A stretch of 64,000 bases of DNA, from contig NZ_JAAAMJ010000001.1 of assembly GCF_010500835.1 (NCBI RefSeq), positions 62,001 through 126,000 of the forward strand, in the 5' to 3' direction. The translations under genes were made by a program, and so were the position numbers. Shown piece after piece: positions 35,679 through 44,924 of the stretch. The stretch's first letter is position 1, and the number at the start of each line of letters is the position of its first letter. This DNA comes from Aurantimonas aggregata (GTDB lineage: Bacteria; Pseudomonadota; Alphaproteobacteria; Rhizobiales; Rhizobiaceae). The notes under the pieces were generated by a model that saw nothing but the letters and a program-made list of their open reading frames with translations, was not told where the DNA came from and made no database searches.

Positions 35679-35867
35679 TTGTCCGATCCATCCAAGCCGC
35701 CCCGCCGCAACCACACGATCTGGATCGCTGCCGCGAGCATCGTGCTCGCGCTCGTCGTGTACTTCGTCTTCTTCACCACGACTCCAGAGGACGCGACGCG
35801 CCTCGGCGATGAAATCTCGCCGTCAGCCGTCAGCGAAGAGCCGGTCGATCCCGCTGGGGCCAACTGA
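35679..35867 (+). CDS. Hypothetical single-span membrane protein
   Basis: 62-residue protein with a TTG start at 35679, supported by a near-ideal GAGGAG five to six bases upstream; no ATG in the frame has such support. A short basic N-terminus (PSKPPRRNH) leads into one transmembrane helix (WIAAASIVLALVVYFVFF), then an acidic, Ser/Pro-rich tail ending PVDPAGAN. The orientation by the positive-inside rule would put the tail in the periplasm. I recognise no family. It sits between purB and a serine hydrolase gene, both on the plus strand. Confidence 0.6.
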   Translation: MSDPSKPPRRNHTIWIAAASIVLALVVYFVFFTTTPEDATRLGDEISPSAVSEEPVDPAGAN

Positions 35868-35928
35868 TCCGTCGCGTCAGCGCCGAGTCGCGGTTGACTT
35901 CACGCGTCGCAATTTGCATTTCCCCGCC

Positions 35929-36489
35929 ATGCGCGTTGCCGAAGCCGACATCCTCATCATCCCCGGATACAAGGGGTCCCCCGAAGATCACTGGCAGACC
36001 CGTTGGGAGAATCGGCTCTCGACGGCCCGCCGTGTGCCGCAGGCGGAGTGGAGCAAGCCGGTTCGCGAGGACTGGACGCGCGTCGTCGCCGATGCGGTGA
36101 ACGAGTCCACCCGGCCGGTGGTGCTGGTCGCCCATTCGCTGGGAGTCGCCACAGCGATCCAGGCGATCCCGCAGTTTCAAAAGCGCGTCGCCGGCGCCTT
36201 TCTCGTGGCGCCCCCGGATGTCGAGAACGACGCGATCCGGCCGCGCCACCTGATGACCTTCGGTCCCTATCCGCGCGATCCGCTGCCGTTTCCGAGCGTC
36301 GTCATCGCCAGCCGCAACGATGTCTTCTCCTCATTCGATGCAGCGGAAGATATCGCCGGCGCCTGGGGCTCGCTGTTCGTCGACGCCGGCGAGGCCGGCC
36401 ACATCAACGCCGACAGCGGCCATGGCCCCTGGCCCGAAGGCCTGCTGACCTTCGGCCAGTTCATGTCGCGGCTGACCGTATCGAGTTGA
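35929..36489 (+). CDS. RBBP9/YdeN family alpha/beta hydrolase
   Basis: Small serine hydrolase of 186 residues, ATG 35929. It begins DILIIPGYKGSPEDHWQTRW, the oxyanion/DUF452-like start typical of the RBBP9/YdeN family, with the nucleophile elbow VLVAHSLGVATA (Ser in AHSLG) in the middle, VIASRNDVFSS as the acid loop and GHINADSGHGPWPEG carrying the catalytic His. Length and motif order match the family. Members have been found as serine hydrolases of unknown substrate. It is convergent with the HpcH aldolase gene (four-base gap). Confidence 0.85.
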   Translation: MRVAEADILIIPGYKGSPEDHWQTRWENRLSTARRVPQAEWSKPVREDWTRVVADAVNESTRPVVLVAHSLGVATAIQAIPQFQKRVAGAFLVAPPDVENDAIRPRHLMTFGPYPRDPLPFPSVVIASRNDVFSSFDAAEDIAGAWGSLFVDAGEAGHINADSGHGPWPEGLLTFGQFMSRLTVSS

Positions 36490-36493
36490 GCGG

Positions 36494-37264
36494 CTAGCCG
36501 CGTGAGGCGTCGGCGAGATCCCGTGCCCCGGCAATGATGACGCCAGAGTCCGACCCGACGCAGATCAGCCGGTAGCCGAGCGCGCGGTAGCGCTTCGCGT
36601 CATCGGGCGTCGCTGCGTAGATGCCGGCGATCTTGCCGTGGGCTACGGCCGAGGCGGCAACCTGACGGATGGCCGCTTCATTCGCGTCGCCGCGCGGGTC
36701 GAGCGTACCGTTGCCGGACAGCGCGATCGACAGATCCGACGGGCCGACGAAGACCCCGTCCAGCCCGTTGATCGCCATAATCTCCTCTAGCGACGCGAGC
36801 GCCCTGCCAGTCTCGATCATCGCGAAGGCCATCGTCTGGTTCCGCGCATCGCCGACATAGTCGGCGCGATCGGTGTAGCCGTGCAGTTCCGCGGCCCGGG
36901 TCGGCCCATAGGAGCGCTGGCCGAGTGGCGGATACTTGGCCACCGCGACGAAGGCGCGGGCATCCTCGACCGTCTCGATCATCGGCATGATCACCGCCGA
37001 AGCGCCGAAATCGAGGGCTCGCGCGGCGAGCGCGCGATCCTCGACCGGCAGCCTGACCAGCGCGGGCCTGCCGAGATGGACGGCCAGCGCGATCCCGTCG
37101 CGCAAGGACGCGGTGTCCTGCAGGCCATGCTGCATGTCGAAGGTGACGGCATCGAACCCGGCACGCAGGAACGCTTCCTGCACCACCGGGTCGGTCAGGC
37201 CCAGCCAGGCGGACAGGACGCCTGGACCTTCCGTCAGAGCGCCACGAAGATCGAACAGTGCCAT
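36494..37264 (-). CDS. HpcH/HpaI family aldolase
   Basis: Metal-dependent class II aldolase of 256 residues, ATG 37264. The TIM-barrel family stretches are present: AGFDAVTFDMQHGLQD near residue 36, VRLPVEDRALAARALDFGA, the metal-binding Glu region VIMPMIETVEDARAFV, FAMIETGRALASLEEI, and FVGPSDLSIALSG with the conserved Asp. The family includes 4-hydroxy-2-oxoheptanedioate and 2-keto-3-deoxy-sugar-acid aldolases; specificity cannot be read. No sugar-acid or aromatic pathway genes flank it. It lies downstream of the zeta-inhibitor gene (five-base gap), same strand. Confidence 0.88.
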   Translation of the reverse strand: MALFDLRGALTEGPGVLSAWLGLTDPVVQEAFLRAGFDAVTFDMQHGLQDTASLRDGIALAVHLGRPALVRLPVEDRALAARALDFGASAVIMPMIETVEDARAFVAVAKYPPLGQRSYGPTRAAELHGYTDRADYVGDARNQTMAFAMIETGRALASLEEIMAINGLDGVFVGPSDLSIALSGNGTLDPRGDANEAAIRQVAASAVAHGKIAGIYAATPDDAKRYRALGYRLICVGSDSGVIIAGARDLADASRG

Positions 37265-37269
37265 GGCGA

Positions 37270-37587
37270 TCAGGCGGCCCGGACCTGCTTCTCCGCCTCG
37301 ATCAGATACTCGCTCATGCAGCGGCGAATCTGATGGTCGGATTCCTGGACGCCGGCCGCGTCGAAATCCTTGCGGATCTTGTCGAACACGTCGTCGTCGC
37401 CGGGCTGCAGGAAATCGGCCTTGATGACTTCCTGCGCATAGGCATCGGCGTCGGCGCCGCTCTTGCCGAGCTTTTCGGCGGCCCAGAGACCGAGCAGCTT
37501 GTTGCGCCGCGCCTCGATGCGGAAGCGCAGTTCCTGATCATGGGCGTAGCGACTCTCGAAATCGCGCTCGCGGTCGGTCATCGACAT
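37270..37587 (-). CDS. ATPase inhibitor zeta subunit (DUF1476)
   Basis: 105-residue protein of the alphaproteobacterial zeta family, which in Paracoccus binds F1 and blocks ATP hydrolysis by the ATP synthase. The start is ATG 37587 (MSMTDRERDFESR) with GAGGAG upstream; an ATG two codons later has worse spacing. The N-terminal inhibitory segment DRERDFESRYAHDQELRF is followed by the helical bundle ARRNKLLGLWAAEKLGKSG, QEVIKADFLQPGDDDVF and the C-terminal SDHQIRRCMSEYLIEAEK. Inhibitory potency varies between genera, so whether it acts as a true inhibitor here is open. It is divergent from purC, a conserved pairing in Hyphomicrobiales. Confidence 0.9.
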   Translation of the reverse strand: MSMTDRERDFESRYAHDQELRFRIEARRNKLLGLWAAEKLGKSGADADAYAQEVIKADFLQPGDDDVFDKIRKDFDAAGVQESDHQIRRCMSEYLIEAEKQVRAA

Positions 37588-37856
37588 GGCGTTGCTCCTC
37601 ACAAGGGAATCGGCCCGATCAAGCATGAGCCTTGCGACTGACATACGGAGTGTGGCGGCGCTTTTGAAGCGGGAATCAGTGCCCGCGTCGCGAAAGAACA
37701 CTTGATAAACCCCATGAAGGGCACGACTTCCCTCGGGTCGGCTGCCGCGGTGATTGTGATGAAGTCCCGTTTGGTCTATTCACCCGCACGATCGTCAGCC
37801 GTTTCTTGCGCCGGATTTTCCGGGGTCGGCGCGCCCATCACGATAGAGTTCCATAA

Positions 37857-38621
37857 ATGACACGTCGCCGCCGTATCTACGAAGGCAAGGGCAAGATCCT
37901 TTATGAGGGCCCGGAGCCTGGCACGCTGGTGCAGTTCTTCAAGGACGACGCCACCGCCTTCAACAAGAAGAAGCATGAGGTTGTCGACGGCAAGGGCGTC
38001 CTCAACAACCGCATCTCCGAATATATTTTCTCGCATCTGAACAAGATGGGGATCCCGACGCACTTCATTAAGCGGCTCAACATGCGCGAGCAGCTGATCA
38101 AGGAAGTCGAGATCATTCCGCTCGAGGTGGTGGTCCGCAACATCGCGGCCGGCTCCCTCGCCAAGCGGCTCGGCATGGAAGAGGGCACGGTGCTGCCCCG
38201 CTCCATCATCGAATTCTACTACAAGGCCGACCATCTCGACGATCCGATGGTCTCCGAAGAGCACATCACGGCCTTCGGCTGGGCGAGCCCGCAGGAGATC
38301 GACGACATCATGGCCCTGGCGATCAGGGTCAACGACTTCCTGTCCGGCCTCTTCCTCGGCGTCGGCATCCAGCTCGTCGACTTCAAGATCGAGACCGGCC
38401 GCCTGTTCGAGGGCGACATGATGCGGATCATCGTCGCCGACGAGATCTCGCCGGATTCCTGCCGGCTCTGGGACGTCGTGACCCAGGACAAGCTGGACAA
38501 GGACCGTTTCCGCCGGGACATGGGCGGCCTCGTCGAGGCCTACCAGGAAGTCGCCCGCCGGCTCGGGATCATGAACGAAAACGAGCCGCCCCGCCCCTCG
38601 GGGCCGGTACTGGTCAAGTAA
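37857..38621 (+). CDS. purC: Phosphoribosylaminoimidazole-succinocarboxamide synthase
   Basis: SAICAR synthetase of de novo purine synthesis: joins CAIR and aspartate using ATP. The 254-residue product starts at ATG 37857. The N-terminus [15 protein letters not shown] forms the ATP-binding strand, with [20 protein letters not shown] after it. [19 protein letters not shown] and the SAICAR signature [15 protein letters not shown] (metal/aspartate region) plus [15 protein letters not shown] are all present. First gene of the purC-purS-purQ run. The 269-base gap upstream, shared with the divergent zeta-inhibitor gene, must hold both promoters but I see no strong hexamer pair. Confidence 0.96.
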   Translation: MTRRRRIYEGKGKILYEGPEPGTLVQFFKDDATAFNKKKHEVVDGKGVLNNRISEYIFSHLNKMGIPTHFIKRLNMREQLIKEVEIIPLEVVVRNIAAGSLAKRLGMEEGTVLPRSIIEFYYKADHLDDPMVSEEHITAFGWASPQEIDDIMALAIRVNDFLSGLFLGVGIQLVDFKIETGRLFEGDMMRIIVADEISPDSCRLWDVVTQDKLDKDRFRRDMGGLVEAYQEVARRLGIMNENEPPRPSGPVLVK

Positions 38622-38704
38622 GGCGGCGACGTCCCGCCAAGCAGCCGGTACCGGCATTGAAGCTGGTGTATTCAAGAGACAGACGTATATCGTGAGCAGA
38701 GCAA

Positions 38705-38947
38705 TTGATTAAGGCCCGCATCGTCGTCACGCTGAAGAACGGCGTCCTCGACCCGCAAGGCAAGGCCATCGAGGGCGCCCTCGGCGCCCTCGGATTCTCC
38801 GGCGTCGGCGCCGTGCGCCAAGGCAAGGTGTTCGACGTCGAGATCGACGGCGAGGACCGCGCCGCCGCCGAGGCTTCGCTCAGGGACATGTGCGCCAAGC
38901 TCTTGGCGAACACAGTCATCGAGAACTACACTGTGGAGATCGCGTAG
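38705..38947 (+). CDS. purS: Phosphoribosylformylglycinamidine synthase subunit PurS
   Basis: 80-residue structural subunit that bridges PurL and PurQ in the multi-chain FGAM synthase. The start is TTG 38705 (MIKARIVVTLKNGVLDPQGK); no in-frame ATG exists nearby. Typical PurS pattern: the initial strand, then AIEGALGALGFSGVGAVRQG and VFDVEIDGEDRAAAEASL, ending VIENYTVEIA. It sits between purC and purQ, as in most bacteria with small PurL. One 85-residue unknown gene intervenes before purQ. Confidence 0.93.
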   Translation: MIKARIVVTLKNGVLDPQGKAIEGALGALGFSGVGAVRQGKVFDVEIDGEDRAAAEASLRDMCAKLLANTVIENYTVEIA

Positions 38948-38961
38948 GGCCGGAGGGTGTG

Positions 38962-39219
38962 ATGGCCGAGGTCACGAACGAGCTGCTCTTCGAGGTCCTG
39001 AAGCGCCTGCAGCAGGAGATGGCCGACATTCGGCTCGACATAGGCGAGATCAAATCGGAGCTTGTCTCGATCCGCGGCACGTTGGTCTCTGTTCAGCACG
39101 ACATCCACAACAACTACATGGTGCTCGGGCGCCAGGACGTGCGGCTCGACCGCATAGACCGCCGCCTGGATCTCCGAGCACTGGCGGAGCCCCTGGCGCC
39201 TTACGATCCGCAAACCTGA
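38962..39219 (+). CDS. Hypothetical coiled-coil protein between purS and purQ
   Basis: 85-residue protein from ATG 38962, with GGAGGG about six bases upstream, 15 bases after the purS stop. It is almost entirely helical, with regular Leu/Ile spacing (LLFEVLKRLQQEMADIRLDI, EIKSELVSIRGTLVSVQ, VRLDRIDRRLDLR), suggesting a coiled coil or tetratramer-like helical bundle; no membrane segment or signal peptide. I do not recognise a family. Its place inside the purine run and good ribosome site make it a real gene; function unknown. Confidence 0.65.
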   Translation: MAEVTNELLFEVLKRLQQEMADIRLDIGEIKSELVSIRGTLVSVQHDIHNNYMVLGRQDVRLDRIDRRLDLRALAEPLAPYDPQT

Positions 39220-39320
39220 GCCGCGCTTCGCCTCGGCGGCACCATCTTCGCCAGGGATGATGCCGCTGTCTCCCATTCCAGGCCGAGCCGGCCTGCCTCA
39301 CCAACGGTTGCCGTGAAGCC

Positions 39321-40004
39321 ATGAACACCGCCGTCGTCCTCCTTCCCGGACTCAACCGCGACCGCGACATGATCGCGGCGCTGACCGCCATCACAGGGCG
39401 CACGCCGCTCACCGTGTGGCAGACCGAGACGACCATCCCGGACGTCGACCTGATCGTCGTGCCGGGCGGCTTCTCCTTCGGCGACTATCTGCGCTGCGGG
39501 GCGATCGCCGCCCGCTCGCCGGTCATGCGCGCTGTCGCCGACGCCGCCGCGAAAGGCGTGCCGGTGCTCGGCGTCTGCAACGGCTTCCAGATCCTCTGCG
39601 AGGCGGGGCTCCTGCCCGGCGCGCTGATGCGCAACAACACGCTGCGTTTCGTCTGCCGCGAGGTGAAGCTCGAAGTGGTGAATGCCGCGACCCGCTTTAC
39701 GCGGCTTTACGACAAGGGCCAGATCATCCGCTGCCCGGTCGCCCATCACGACGGCAACTACTACGCCGATGCGGACACGCTCTCGGCGCTGGAAGACCAG
39801 GATCGCATCGTCTTCCGCTACGCGGCGGGCACCAATCCCAACGGCGCGATGCGCGACATCGCCGGCATCGTCAACGAAGCCGGCAACGTGCTCGGCATGA
39901 TGCCGCATCCGGAAAATCTCGTCGAGCCGGAGCATGGCGGCACAGATGGCCGGGCGTTGTTCGAGAGCGCCTTGGGCATGACCGCCTCGAGTCTGGCCGC
40001 GTGA
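39321..40004 (+). CDS. purQ: Phosphoribosylformylglycinamidine synthase subunit PurQ
   Basis: Glutaminase subunit of FGAM synthase, delivering ammonia to PurL. The 227-residue class I amidotransferase starts at ATG 39321. The nucleophile is Cys86 in [19 protein letters not shown], with the [13 protein letters not shown] stretch before it and the triad His/Glu in [15 protein letters not shown] near the C-terminus. The next gene, a lipoprotein, starts with GTG overlapping this stop (GTGA), so the two may be translationally coupled. Confidence 0.96.
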   Translation: MNTAVVLLPGLNRDRDMIAALTAITGRTPLTVWQTETTIPDVDLIVVPGGFSFGDYLRCGAIAARSPVMRAVADAAAKGVPVLGVCNGFQILCEAGLLPGALMRNNTLRFVCREVKLEVVNAATRFTRLYDKGQIIRCPVAHHDGNYYADADTLSALEDQDRIVFRYAAGTNPNGAMRDIAGIVNEAGNVLGMMPHPENLVEPEHGGTDGRALFESALGMTASSLAA

Positions 40005-40414
40005 AGCAGCCTTCCGGCCTGACCATCGCCGCCCTTGCGATCCTCGGCCTTGCGCTGGGTGCGTGTGCGAGCGCACCGGAACCGGCCGATGCTCCGGCAG
40101 CGGCCAAGGCGGACGCCGGACTCGACCGCCTGGAGCGGCTGACGCTGAACGCCAACCGCTGCTGGTTCAAGTCGAAGGATCCGGCCTTCGCCGCCTACAG
40201 CCTGGCGCCGGAACTCTCCTCCTTCTCCGGCCGGCCAAGGTTCCTGCTGGTCCCGCGCGGGCAGATCGAGGCGCGGCCGCTGCTGGTGGTCGAAGGGCGC
40301 AGCGGCTCTGGCGCCATCGACACCTACGGCCCCCTGATGAACGAGCCGGTCTCCGCCCGGATCACCGCCGATCTCGCCCGCTGGCGCAGCGGTGCCAATG
40401 GCTGCGAAGCCTAA
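40001..40414 (+). CDS. Hypothetical lipoprotein
   Basis: 137-residue predicted lipoprotein starting at GTG 40001, overlapping the purQ stop by four bases. The signal peptide core [18 protein letters not shown] carries a lipobox LGAC with Cys22. The mature part after an Ala/Pro linker reads [20 protein letters not shown], then [20 protein letters not shown] and ends [11 protein letters not shown]; two cysteines could pair. I see no catalytic motif or known domain. It is followed by a second lipoprotein, and the two lie between purQ and purL. Confidence 0.68.
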   Translation: MKQPSGLTIAALAILGLALGACASAPEPADAPAAAKADAGLDRLERLTLNANRCWFKSKDPAFAAYSLAPELSSFSGRPRFLLVPRGQIEARPLLVVEGRSGSGAIDTYGPLMNEPVSARITADLARWRSGANGCEA

Positions 40415-40418
40415 GGCG

Positions 40419-40880
40419 ATGACCCGTAGCTTTCCTCGCAGAATGGCTGCCGTGATGCTCGCCGCCTGCGGCTTGTCGGCCTGCGCGGCGAGCGGAGCCT
40501 CGCCTATCGTCGACGTGCTTCCGCAAGCCATGCAGGTTTCTACGCTGCCTGCCTCCGATCCAGCCGACGCCGTCGGCGCGCCACTCCGGTCGGCCGAGAT
40601 CGCCTACGTGACCTCGGCCGCCGCCGGGATCTACCGCCGCCGTCCATCGGAGCGCTCGGCGACGCTGGTACCGACGCCGGGTCATGACGGCTACGGGGTC
40701 TGCCTGCGCTCGCCGGCCGCTTCCGGCAGCCACGACCACGCGCTGATCATCTTCACGCGCCGGCTCGACGGCGAACCGATCTCGCAGGTTGACGACGACA
40801 CGCTGGTGCTGCGCCGTGCCGCCGACACCGGAATTTGCCGCAGCGACCAGGTCGCTTACGTGACGGCGCGGGCTGCCTGA
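40419..40880 (+). CDS. Hypothetical lipoprotein
   Basis: 153-residue predicted lipoprotein. I choose ATG 40419, four bases after the previous stop with AAGG upstream; ATG 40398 and GTG 40392 are in-frame alternatives overlapping the previous gene. The signal peptide RRMAAVMLAACGLSACAAS has a lipobox LSAC. The mature domain contains RSAEIAYVTSAAAGIYRRRP, GYGVCLRSPAA, HDHALIIFTRRLDGEPISQ and ends GICRSDQVAYVTARAA, consistent with a small beta-rich outer-membrane-attached domain. No family recognised. Possibly a sister of the preceding gene in context, though the sequences are not obviously alike. Confidence 0.66.
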   Translation: MTRSFPRRMAAVMLAACGLSACAASGASPIVDVLPQAMQVSTLPASDPADAVGAPLRSAEIAYVTSAAAGIYRRRPSERSATLVPTPGHDGYGVCLRSPAASGSHDHALIIFTRRLDGEPISQVDDDTLVLRRAADTGICRSDQVAYVTARAA

Positions 40881-40902
40881 GCCGCTTTGCGCTTCTCCCT
40901 AA

Positions 40903-41466
40903 TTACCAGCGCTGCGCCACCGGCTCCACTCGCGCTTCGGGATCGATTTCGTAGGATTCGATCGACTGCTTGAGGGTGGCATACTCGCCGCAGCCGTTCT
41001 GGAAGTTGCCATCGGAAAAGGTCAGCGCGATGCGGCGGCATTCGCCGGCGAGGCGGATCAGCAGGATCTTCGCGTCCCGGACACGGCCGAGATCGAGATA
41101 GGCTTCGCCCAGATAGGCCATGGCGCCACGATGATGCGGGTTGATCGACAGGGCTCTTCCATAAGCGTCCAGCGCCCGCTCGTGGTTGCCGGACTTACGC
41201 AACGAATAGCCCAGCAGCGACCAGGCATTGTCGTGGTGCGGGCGCCGTTCGACCACCTTGGCGAGGGCGGTGATCGCCGCCGGCCAGTCCTTGGCCTCGA
41301 ACGCCTCGACGCCGTCGGCGTAGTCGCTGTCCCCGGAGCGTACGGTCGGGCTCATCTCGCCGGAGAACACTGCCGCGGCCCAGTCGGCCGGCACGAAGAG
41401 CCCCGCGGCGACCAGCAGGGCGAGGGTCGCCAAGGGAAAGCGGCGCTGCCGAGGATGCATACCCAT
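40903..41466 (-). CDS. TPR repeat protein, membrane-anchored or secreted
   Basis: 187-residue tetratricopeptide protein on the minus strand, ATG 41466 with GGGAGGA upstream. An N-terminal hydrophobic segment [20 protein letters not shown] is a signal peptide or anchor. At least two TPR units follow: [20 protein letters not shown] with [14 protein letters not shown], and [20 protein letters not shown] with [16 protein letters not shown] short tail ends in EPVAQRW. It faces the purL gene head-to-head (183 bases apart) and interrupts the purine strand; relation to purine synthesis is not evident. Confidence 0.8.
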   Translation of the reverse strand: MGMHPRQRRFPLATLALLVAAGLFVPADWAAAVFSGEMSPTVRSGDSDYADGVEAFEAKDWPAAITALAKVVERRPHHDNAWSLLGYSLRKSGNHERALDAYGRALSINPHHRGAMAYLGEAYLDLGRVRDAKILLIRLAGECRRIALTFSDGNFQNGCGEYATLKQSIESYEIDPEARVEPVAQRW

Positions 41467-41648
41467 CAGGTCCTCCCGTGTGCCCATGCGGAAGGAGACC
41501 ACCGATCGAACGACGCGCCTACGGGCGATGGGTGCGACAGACCGTCTCGGCCGGCATGCCCGCCCTGCCCACGCGGGACTTTGTCCCAGCCGCGCCAGAT
41601 GCTAACAGGCCCGGTAACGGCCCGCCTTTCGATGCTGCAGGACACGCC

Positions 41649-43874
41649 ATGACCACCGAGACAGAGATCACCCCGGAGCTGATCGCCGCGCACGGGCTGA
41701 AGCCCGGCGAGTACCAGCGCGTGCTCGACCTCATCGGCCGGGAGCCGAGCCTGACCGAGCTCGGCATCTTCTCGGCGATGTGGAACGAGCACTGCTCGTA
41801 CAAATCCTCCAAGCGCTGGCTGCGCACGCTGCCGACCAAGGGCCCGCGGGTCATCCAGGGTCCGGGCGAGAATGCCGGCGTCGTCGATATCGGCGACGGG
41901 CTCTGCGTCGTCTTCAAGATGGAGAGCCACAACCATCCGTCCTTCATCGAGCCCTACCAGGGCGCGGCGACGGGCGTCGGCGGCATCCTGCGCGACGTCT
42001 TCACCATGGGCGCCCGCCCGATCGCGGCGATGAACGCGCTGCGTTTCGGCGCGCCGGATCATCCGAAGACCCGCCACCTCGTCGCCGGCGTCGTCGCCGG
42101 TGTCGGCGGCTACGGCAATTCCTTCGGCGTGCCGACCGTCGGCGGCGAGGTGAACTTCCACCCGCGCTACAACGGCAACTGCCTGGTCAACGCGTTCGCC
42201 GCGGGCCTCGCCCGGACGGACGCGATTTTCTACTCCGAAGCCAAGGGCGTCGGCCTGCCGGTCGTCTATCTCGGCGCCAAGACCGGCCGCGACGGCGTCG
42301 GCGGCGCCACCATGGCCTCGGCCGAGTTCGATGCCGACATCGAGGAGAAGCGCCCGACCGTGCAGGTCGGCGATCCCTTCACCGAGAAGTGCCTGCTGGA
42401 GGCCTGCCTCGAGCTGATGCAGACCGGCGCCGTCATCGCCATCCAGGACATGGGCGCCGCGGGCCTCACCTGCTCGGCCGTCGAGATGGGCGCCAAGGGC
42501 GATCTCGGCATCGAGCTGAATCTCGACCAGGTGCCGGTCCGCGAGGCGCGGATGACCGCCTACGAGATGATGCTGTCGGAAAGCCAGGAGCGGATGCTGA
42601 TGGTGCTCGACCCGGCGCGCCGGATCGAGGCCGAGGCGATCTTCGTCAAATGGGGCCTCGACTTCGCCGTCGTCGGCCGCACCACCGACGATCTGCGCTT
42701 CCGGGTCCTCTGGGAGGGCAAGGAAGTCGCTAACCTGCCGATCAAGCAGCTCGGCGACGACGCGCCGGAATACGACCGGCCGTGGATCGAACCAAAGCCT
42801 GCGCGGGTGATCCACGCGAGCGACCTGGCGGAGCCGGCCGATCTCGGCGCGACGTTGTTGACGCTGCTCGGCTCGCCCGACCTCTGTTCGCGGCGCTGGG
42901 TGTTCGAGCAGTACGACACGCTGATCCAGGGCAACTCGCTGCAGCGGCCGGGCGGCGATGCCGGCGTCGTGCGGGTCGATGGCCACGCCACCAAGGCGCT
43001 CGCCTTCTCCTCTGACGTGACGCCGCGCTACTGCGAGGCCGATCCGCTGCAGGGCGGCATGCAGGCCGTCGCCGAGTGCTGGCGCAACCTGACCGCCGTC
43101 GGCGCCGAACCGCTGGCCGCCACCGACAACCTCAATTTCGGCAATCCCGAAAAGCCCGAGCTGATGGGCCAGTTCGTCAAGGCCGTCGAGGGCATCGGCG
43201 CCGCCTGCACCGCCCTCGCCTTCCCGATCGTCTCCGGCAACGTCTCGCTCTACAACGAGACCCAGGGCACCGCGATCCTGCCGACGCCCACCATCGGCGG
43301 CGTCGGCCTGATAGAGGACCGCACCAAGACCGCGACGATCGGCGGCCTGCGCGATGGCGACGTGCTCTTCCTCGTCGGCCATGACGGGACGCATCTCGGC
43401 GCGTCGATCTATCTGCGGGAGATCGACGGCCGCGAGGAAGGCGCACCACCGCCGGTCGACCTCGTCGCCGAGAAGCGCCACGGCGATTTCGTCCGCGGCC
43501 TGATCCAGGCCGGGCGCGTCGCCACCTGCCATGATCTGTCGGATGGCGGCCTCGCAATCGCGCTGGCCGAGATGTGCATGGCCTCGGGGCTTGGCGCACG
43601 CGTCGGCGCCGGCGAGGGTCACGGCCATGCGCTGCTGTTCGGCGAGGACCAGGCCCGCTACGTCATCGCGGTGACCGAAGCCGACGCGGAGGGCATCAAG
43701 CTGATGGCGGCGGAAGCGGACGTGCCGCTTCGCCATCTGGGCACCGCCGGCGGCTCCGAACTCGTCATCGAGGGCAGGCTCTCGGTGCCGGTCGGCGACC
43801 TGGTCGTCGCGCACGAATCCTGGTTCCCGGCCTACATGTCGGGCGAGATCGTCGAGCCCGCGGCGGCGGCCTGA
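41649..43874 (+). CDS. purL: Phosphoribosylformylglycinamidine synthase subunit PurL (small form)
   Basis: ATP-dependent synthetase subunit of FGAM synthase, 741 residues, the short form that needs PurS and PurQ, both encoded 2 kb upstream. Start at ATG 41649. Motifs: the initial [19 protein letters not shown] and [14 protein letters not shown], the metal/nucleotide region [36 protein letters not shown], and the second-half Gly-rich [18 protein letters not shown] and [16 protein letters not shown]. The two lipoproteins and the TPR gene separate it from purQ. Confidence 0.96.
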   Translation: MTTETEITPELIAAHGLKPGEYQRVLDLIGREPSLTELGIFSAMWNEHCSYKSSKRWLRTLPTKGPRVIQGPGENAGVVDIGDGLCVVFKMESHNHPSFIEPYQGAATGVGGILRDVFTMGARPIAAMNALRFGAPDHPKTRHLVAGVVAGVGGYGNSFGVPTVGGEVNFHPRYNGNCLVNAFAAGLARTDAIFYSEAKGVGLPVVYLGAKTGRDGVGGATMASAEFDADIEEKRPTVQVGDPFTEKCLLEACLELMQTGAVIAIQDMGAAGLTCSAVEMGAKGDLGIELNLDQVPVREARMTAYEMMLSESQERMLMVLDPARRIEAEAIFVKWGLDFAVVGRTTDDLRFRVLWEGKEVANLPIKQLGDDAPEYDRPWIEPKPARVIHASDLAEPADLGATLLTLLGSPDLCSRRWVFEQYDTLIQGNSLQRPGGDAGVVRVDGHATKALAFSSDVTPRYCEADPLQGGMQAVAECWRNLTAVGAEPLAATDNLNFGNPEKPELMGQFVKAVEGIGAACTALAFPIVSGNVSLYNETQGTAILPTPTIGGVGLIEDRTKTATIGGLRDGDVLFLVGHDGTHLGASIYLREIDGREEGAPPPVDLVAEKRHGDFVRGLIQAGRVATCHDLSDGGLAIALAEMCMASGLGARVGAGEGHGHALLFGEDQARYVIAVTEADAEGIKLMAAEADVPLRHLGTAGGSELVIEGRLSVPVGDLVVAHESWFPAYMSGEIVEPAAAA

Positions 43875-43969
43875 GTCGATTTGCCGGATGCGCTTCGCAT
43901 TGATCGCGGCGTGACCGGACCCTATCATCGACGGGAACGGCGAGTCCGGTCGCCCACGGAGAACACTTC

Positions 43970-44203
43970 ATGCCCATGAACGCCCGCGACATCGAGACGA
44001 TGATCAAGGACGCGATCCCCGATGCCGTCGTCAGCATCCGGGATCTGGCCGGCGACGGCGACCATTATGCCGCCGAGGTCGTCTCGGAGAGCTTCCGCGG
44101 CAAGTCGCGGGTCCAGCAGCACCAGATGGTCTACCAGGCCCTGCAGGGGAACATGGGCGGCGAGTTGCACGCCCTGGCCCTTCAAACCAGCGCCCCGAAA
44201 TAG
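43970..44203 (+). CDS. BolA family protein
   Basis: 77-residue BolA-like protein starting at ATG 43970. The class-II-KH-like fold is visible: DIETMIKDAIPDAVVSIRDL, HYAAEVVSESFRGKSRVQQH and MVYQALQGNMGGELHALALQ, with the conserved His in the QQHQMVYQAL segment that co-ligates an Fe-S cluster. BolA proteins partner with CGFS monothiol glutaredoxins, whose gene begins 121 bases downstream. The pair regulates iron homeostasis and Fe-S trafficking in related bacteria; that role here is inferred from the pairing. Confidence 0.92.
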   Translation: MPMNARDIETMIKDAIPDAVVSIRDLAGDGDHYAAEVVSESFRGKSRVQQHQMVYQALQGNMGGELHALALQTSAPK

Positions 44204-44324
44204 TATGTTGGGAACGACGCGAGCGATGAGTTCGTCGCCGACAGCCATATCTTGACGGGTTGGGCGGGCTGCTGACGCACGGAGCCGGCCCCGCCGCCCG
44301 GACATTCACGAGACAGGAAACGCC

Positions 44325-44672
44325 ATGACCGCCATCAACGAATGGATCGACAACGAGGTGAAGACCAACGACGTCGTGGTCTTCATGAAGGGCACGCCGG
44401 CCTTCCCGCAGTGCGGCTTTTCCGGCCAGGTCGTTCAGATCCTCGATTACCTCGGTGTCGAGTACAAGGGCGTGAACGTCCTCTCGGCCGACGATCTGCG
44501 CCAGGGCATCAAGGACTACAGCCAGTGGCCGACGATCCCGCAGCTCTACGTCAAGGGCGAGTTCGTCGGCGGTAGCGACATCATCCGCGAGATGTTCCAG
44601 GCCGGCGAGCTGCAGTCCTTCTTCGGCGAGAAGGGTGTCGCCACGACGGCGCCTGCCGCCGCCAACGGCTGA
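44325..44672 (+). CDS. grxD: Monothiol glutaredoxin, Grx4 family
   Basis: 115-residue CGFS-type glutaredoxin, ATG 44325. The active-site Cys30 is in [17 protein letters not shown], the TVP-like cis-Pro loop is [18 protein letters not shown], which binds glutathione and, in dimers, a 2Fe-2S cluster. It has a low-complexity Ala/Pro tail after residue 105. It follows the BolA gene in the same direction, the standard partner. A strong terminator follows at 44706-44730, closing the purL-bolA-grxD run. Confidence 0.94.
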   Translation: MTAINEWIDNEVKTNDVVVFMKGTPAFPQCGFSGQVVQILDYLGVEYKGVNVLSADDLRQGIKDYSQWPTIPQLYVKGEFVGGSDIIREMFQAGELQSFFGEKGVATTAPAAANG

Positions 44673-44705
44673 CGGCCGCCGGTTCACCGCGAGGTAATTC
44701 AAAAG

Positions 44706-44730
44706 GCCCGCGCGGACAGCGCGGGCTTTT
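44706..44730 (+). terminator. Rho-independent terminator after grxD
   Basis: GCCCGCGC (44706-44713) pairs with GCGCGGGC (44719-44726) around a five-base loop, followed by TTTT; flanking AAAA before the stem also gives it activity potential on the other strand. It lies 34 bases after the grxD stop. Confidence 0.85.
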
Positions 44731-44924
44731 CCCGTTCGGGAAACGGCGACAGTCCGTCATCCGGCAGATACGTAAGGCACACTTGCAAATTTTGCGGTGC
44801 ACCATAAACCTGTAGAAGCGCGCCCCGCTGAAGGCGACAGGTGCGCGCTCCAAAAAACATCCTGCGACAGCCAGTGATCGTTCCGATCAGCATGCCGCGA
44901 CGATCGAGCGCTGCGAGGCCGAGA

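Noticed and set aside
37588-37856. 269-base gap between the divergent zeta-inhibitor and purC genes as a possible riboswitch region
   Set aside because: No conserved purine-riboswitch core or strong terminator/antiterminator pair; probably just two promoters that I could not place.
41466-43928. Open frame of 820 codons on the minus strand opposite purL
   Set aside because: Low-complexity His/Gly/Arg-rich translation without any known fold, antisense to purL.
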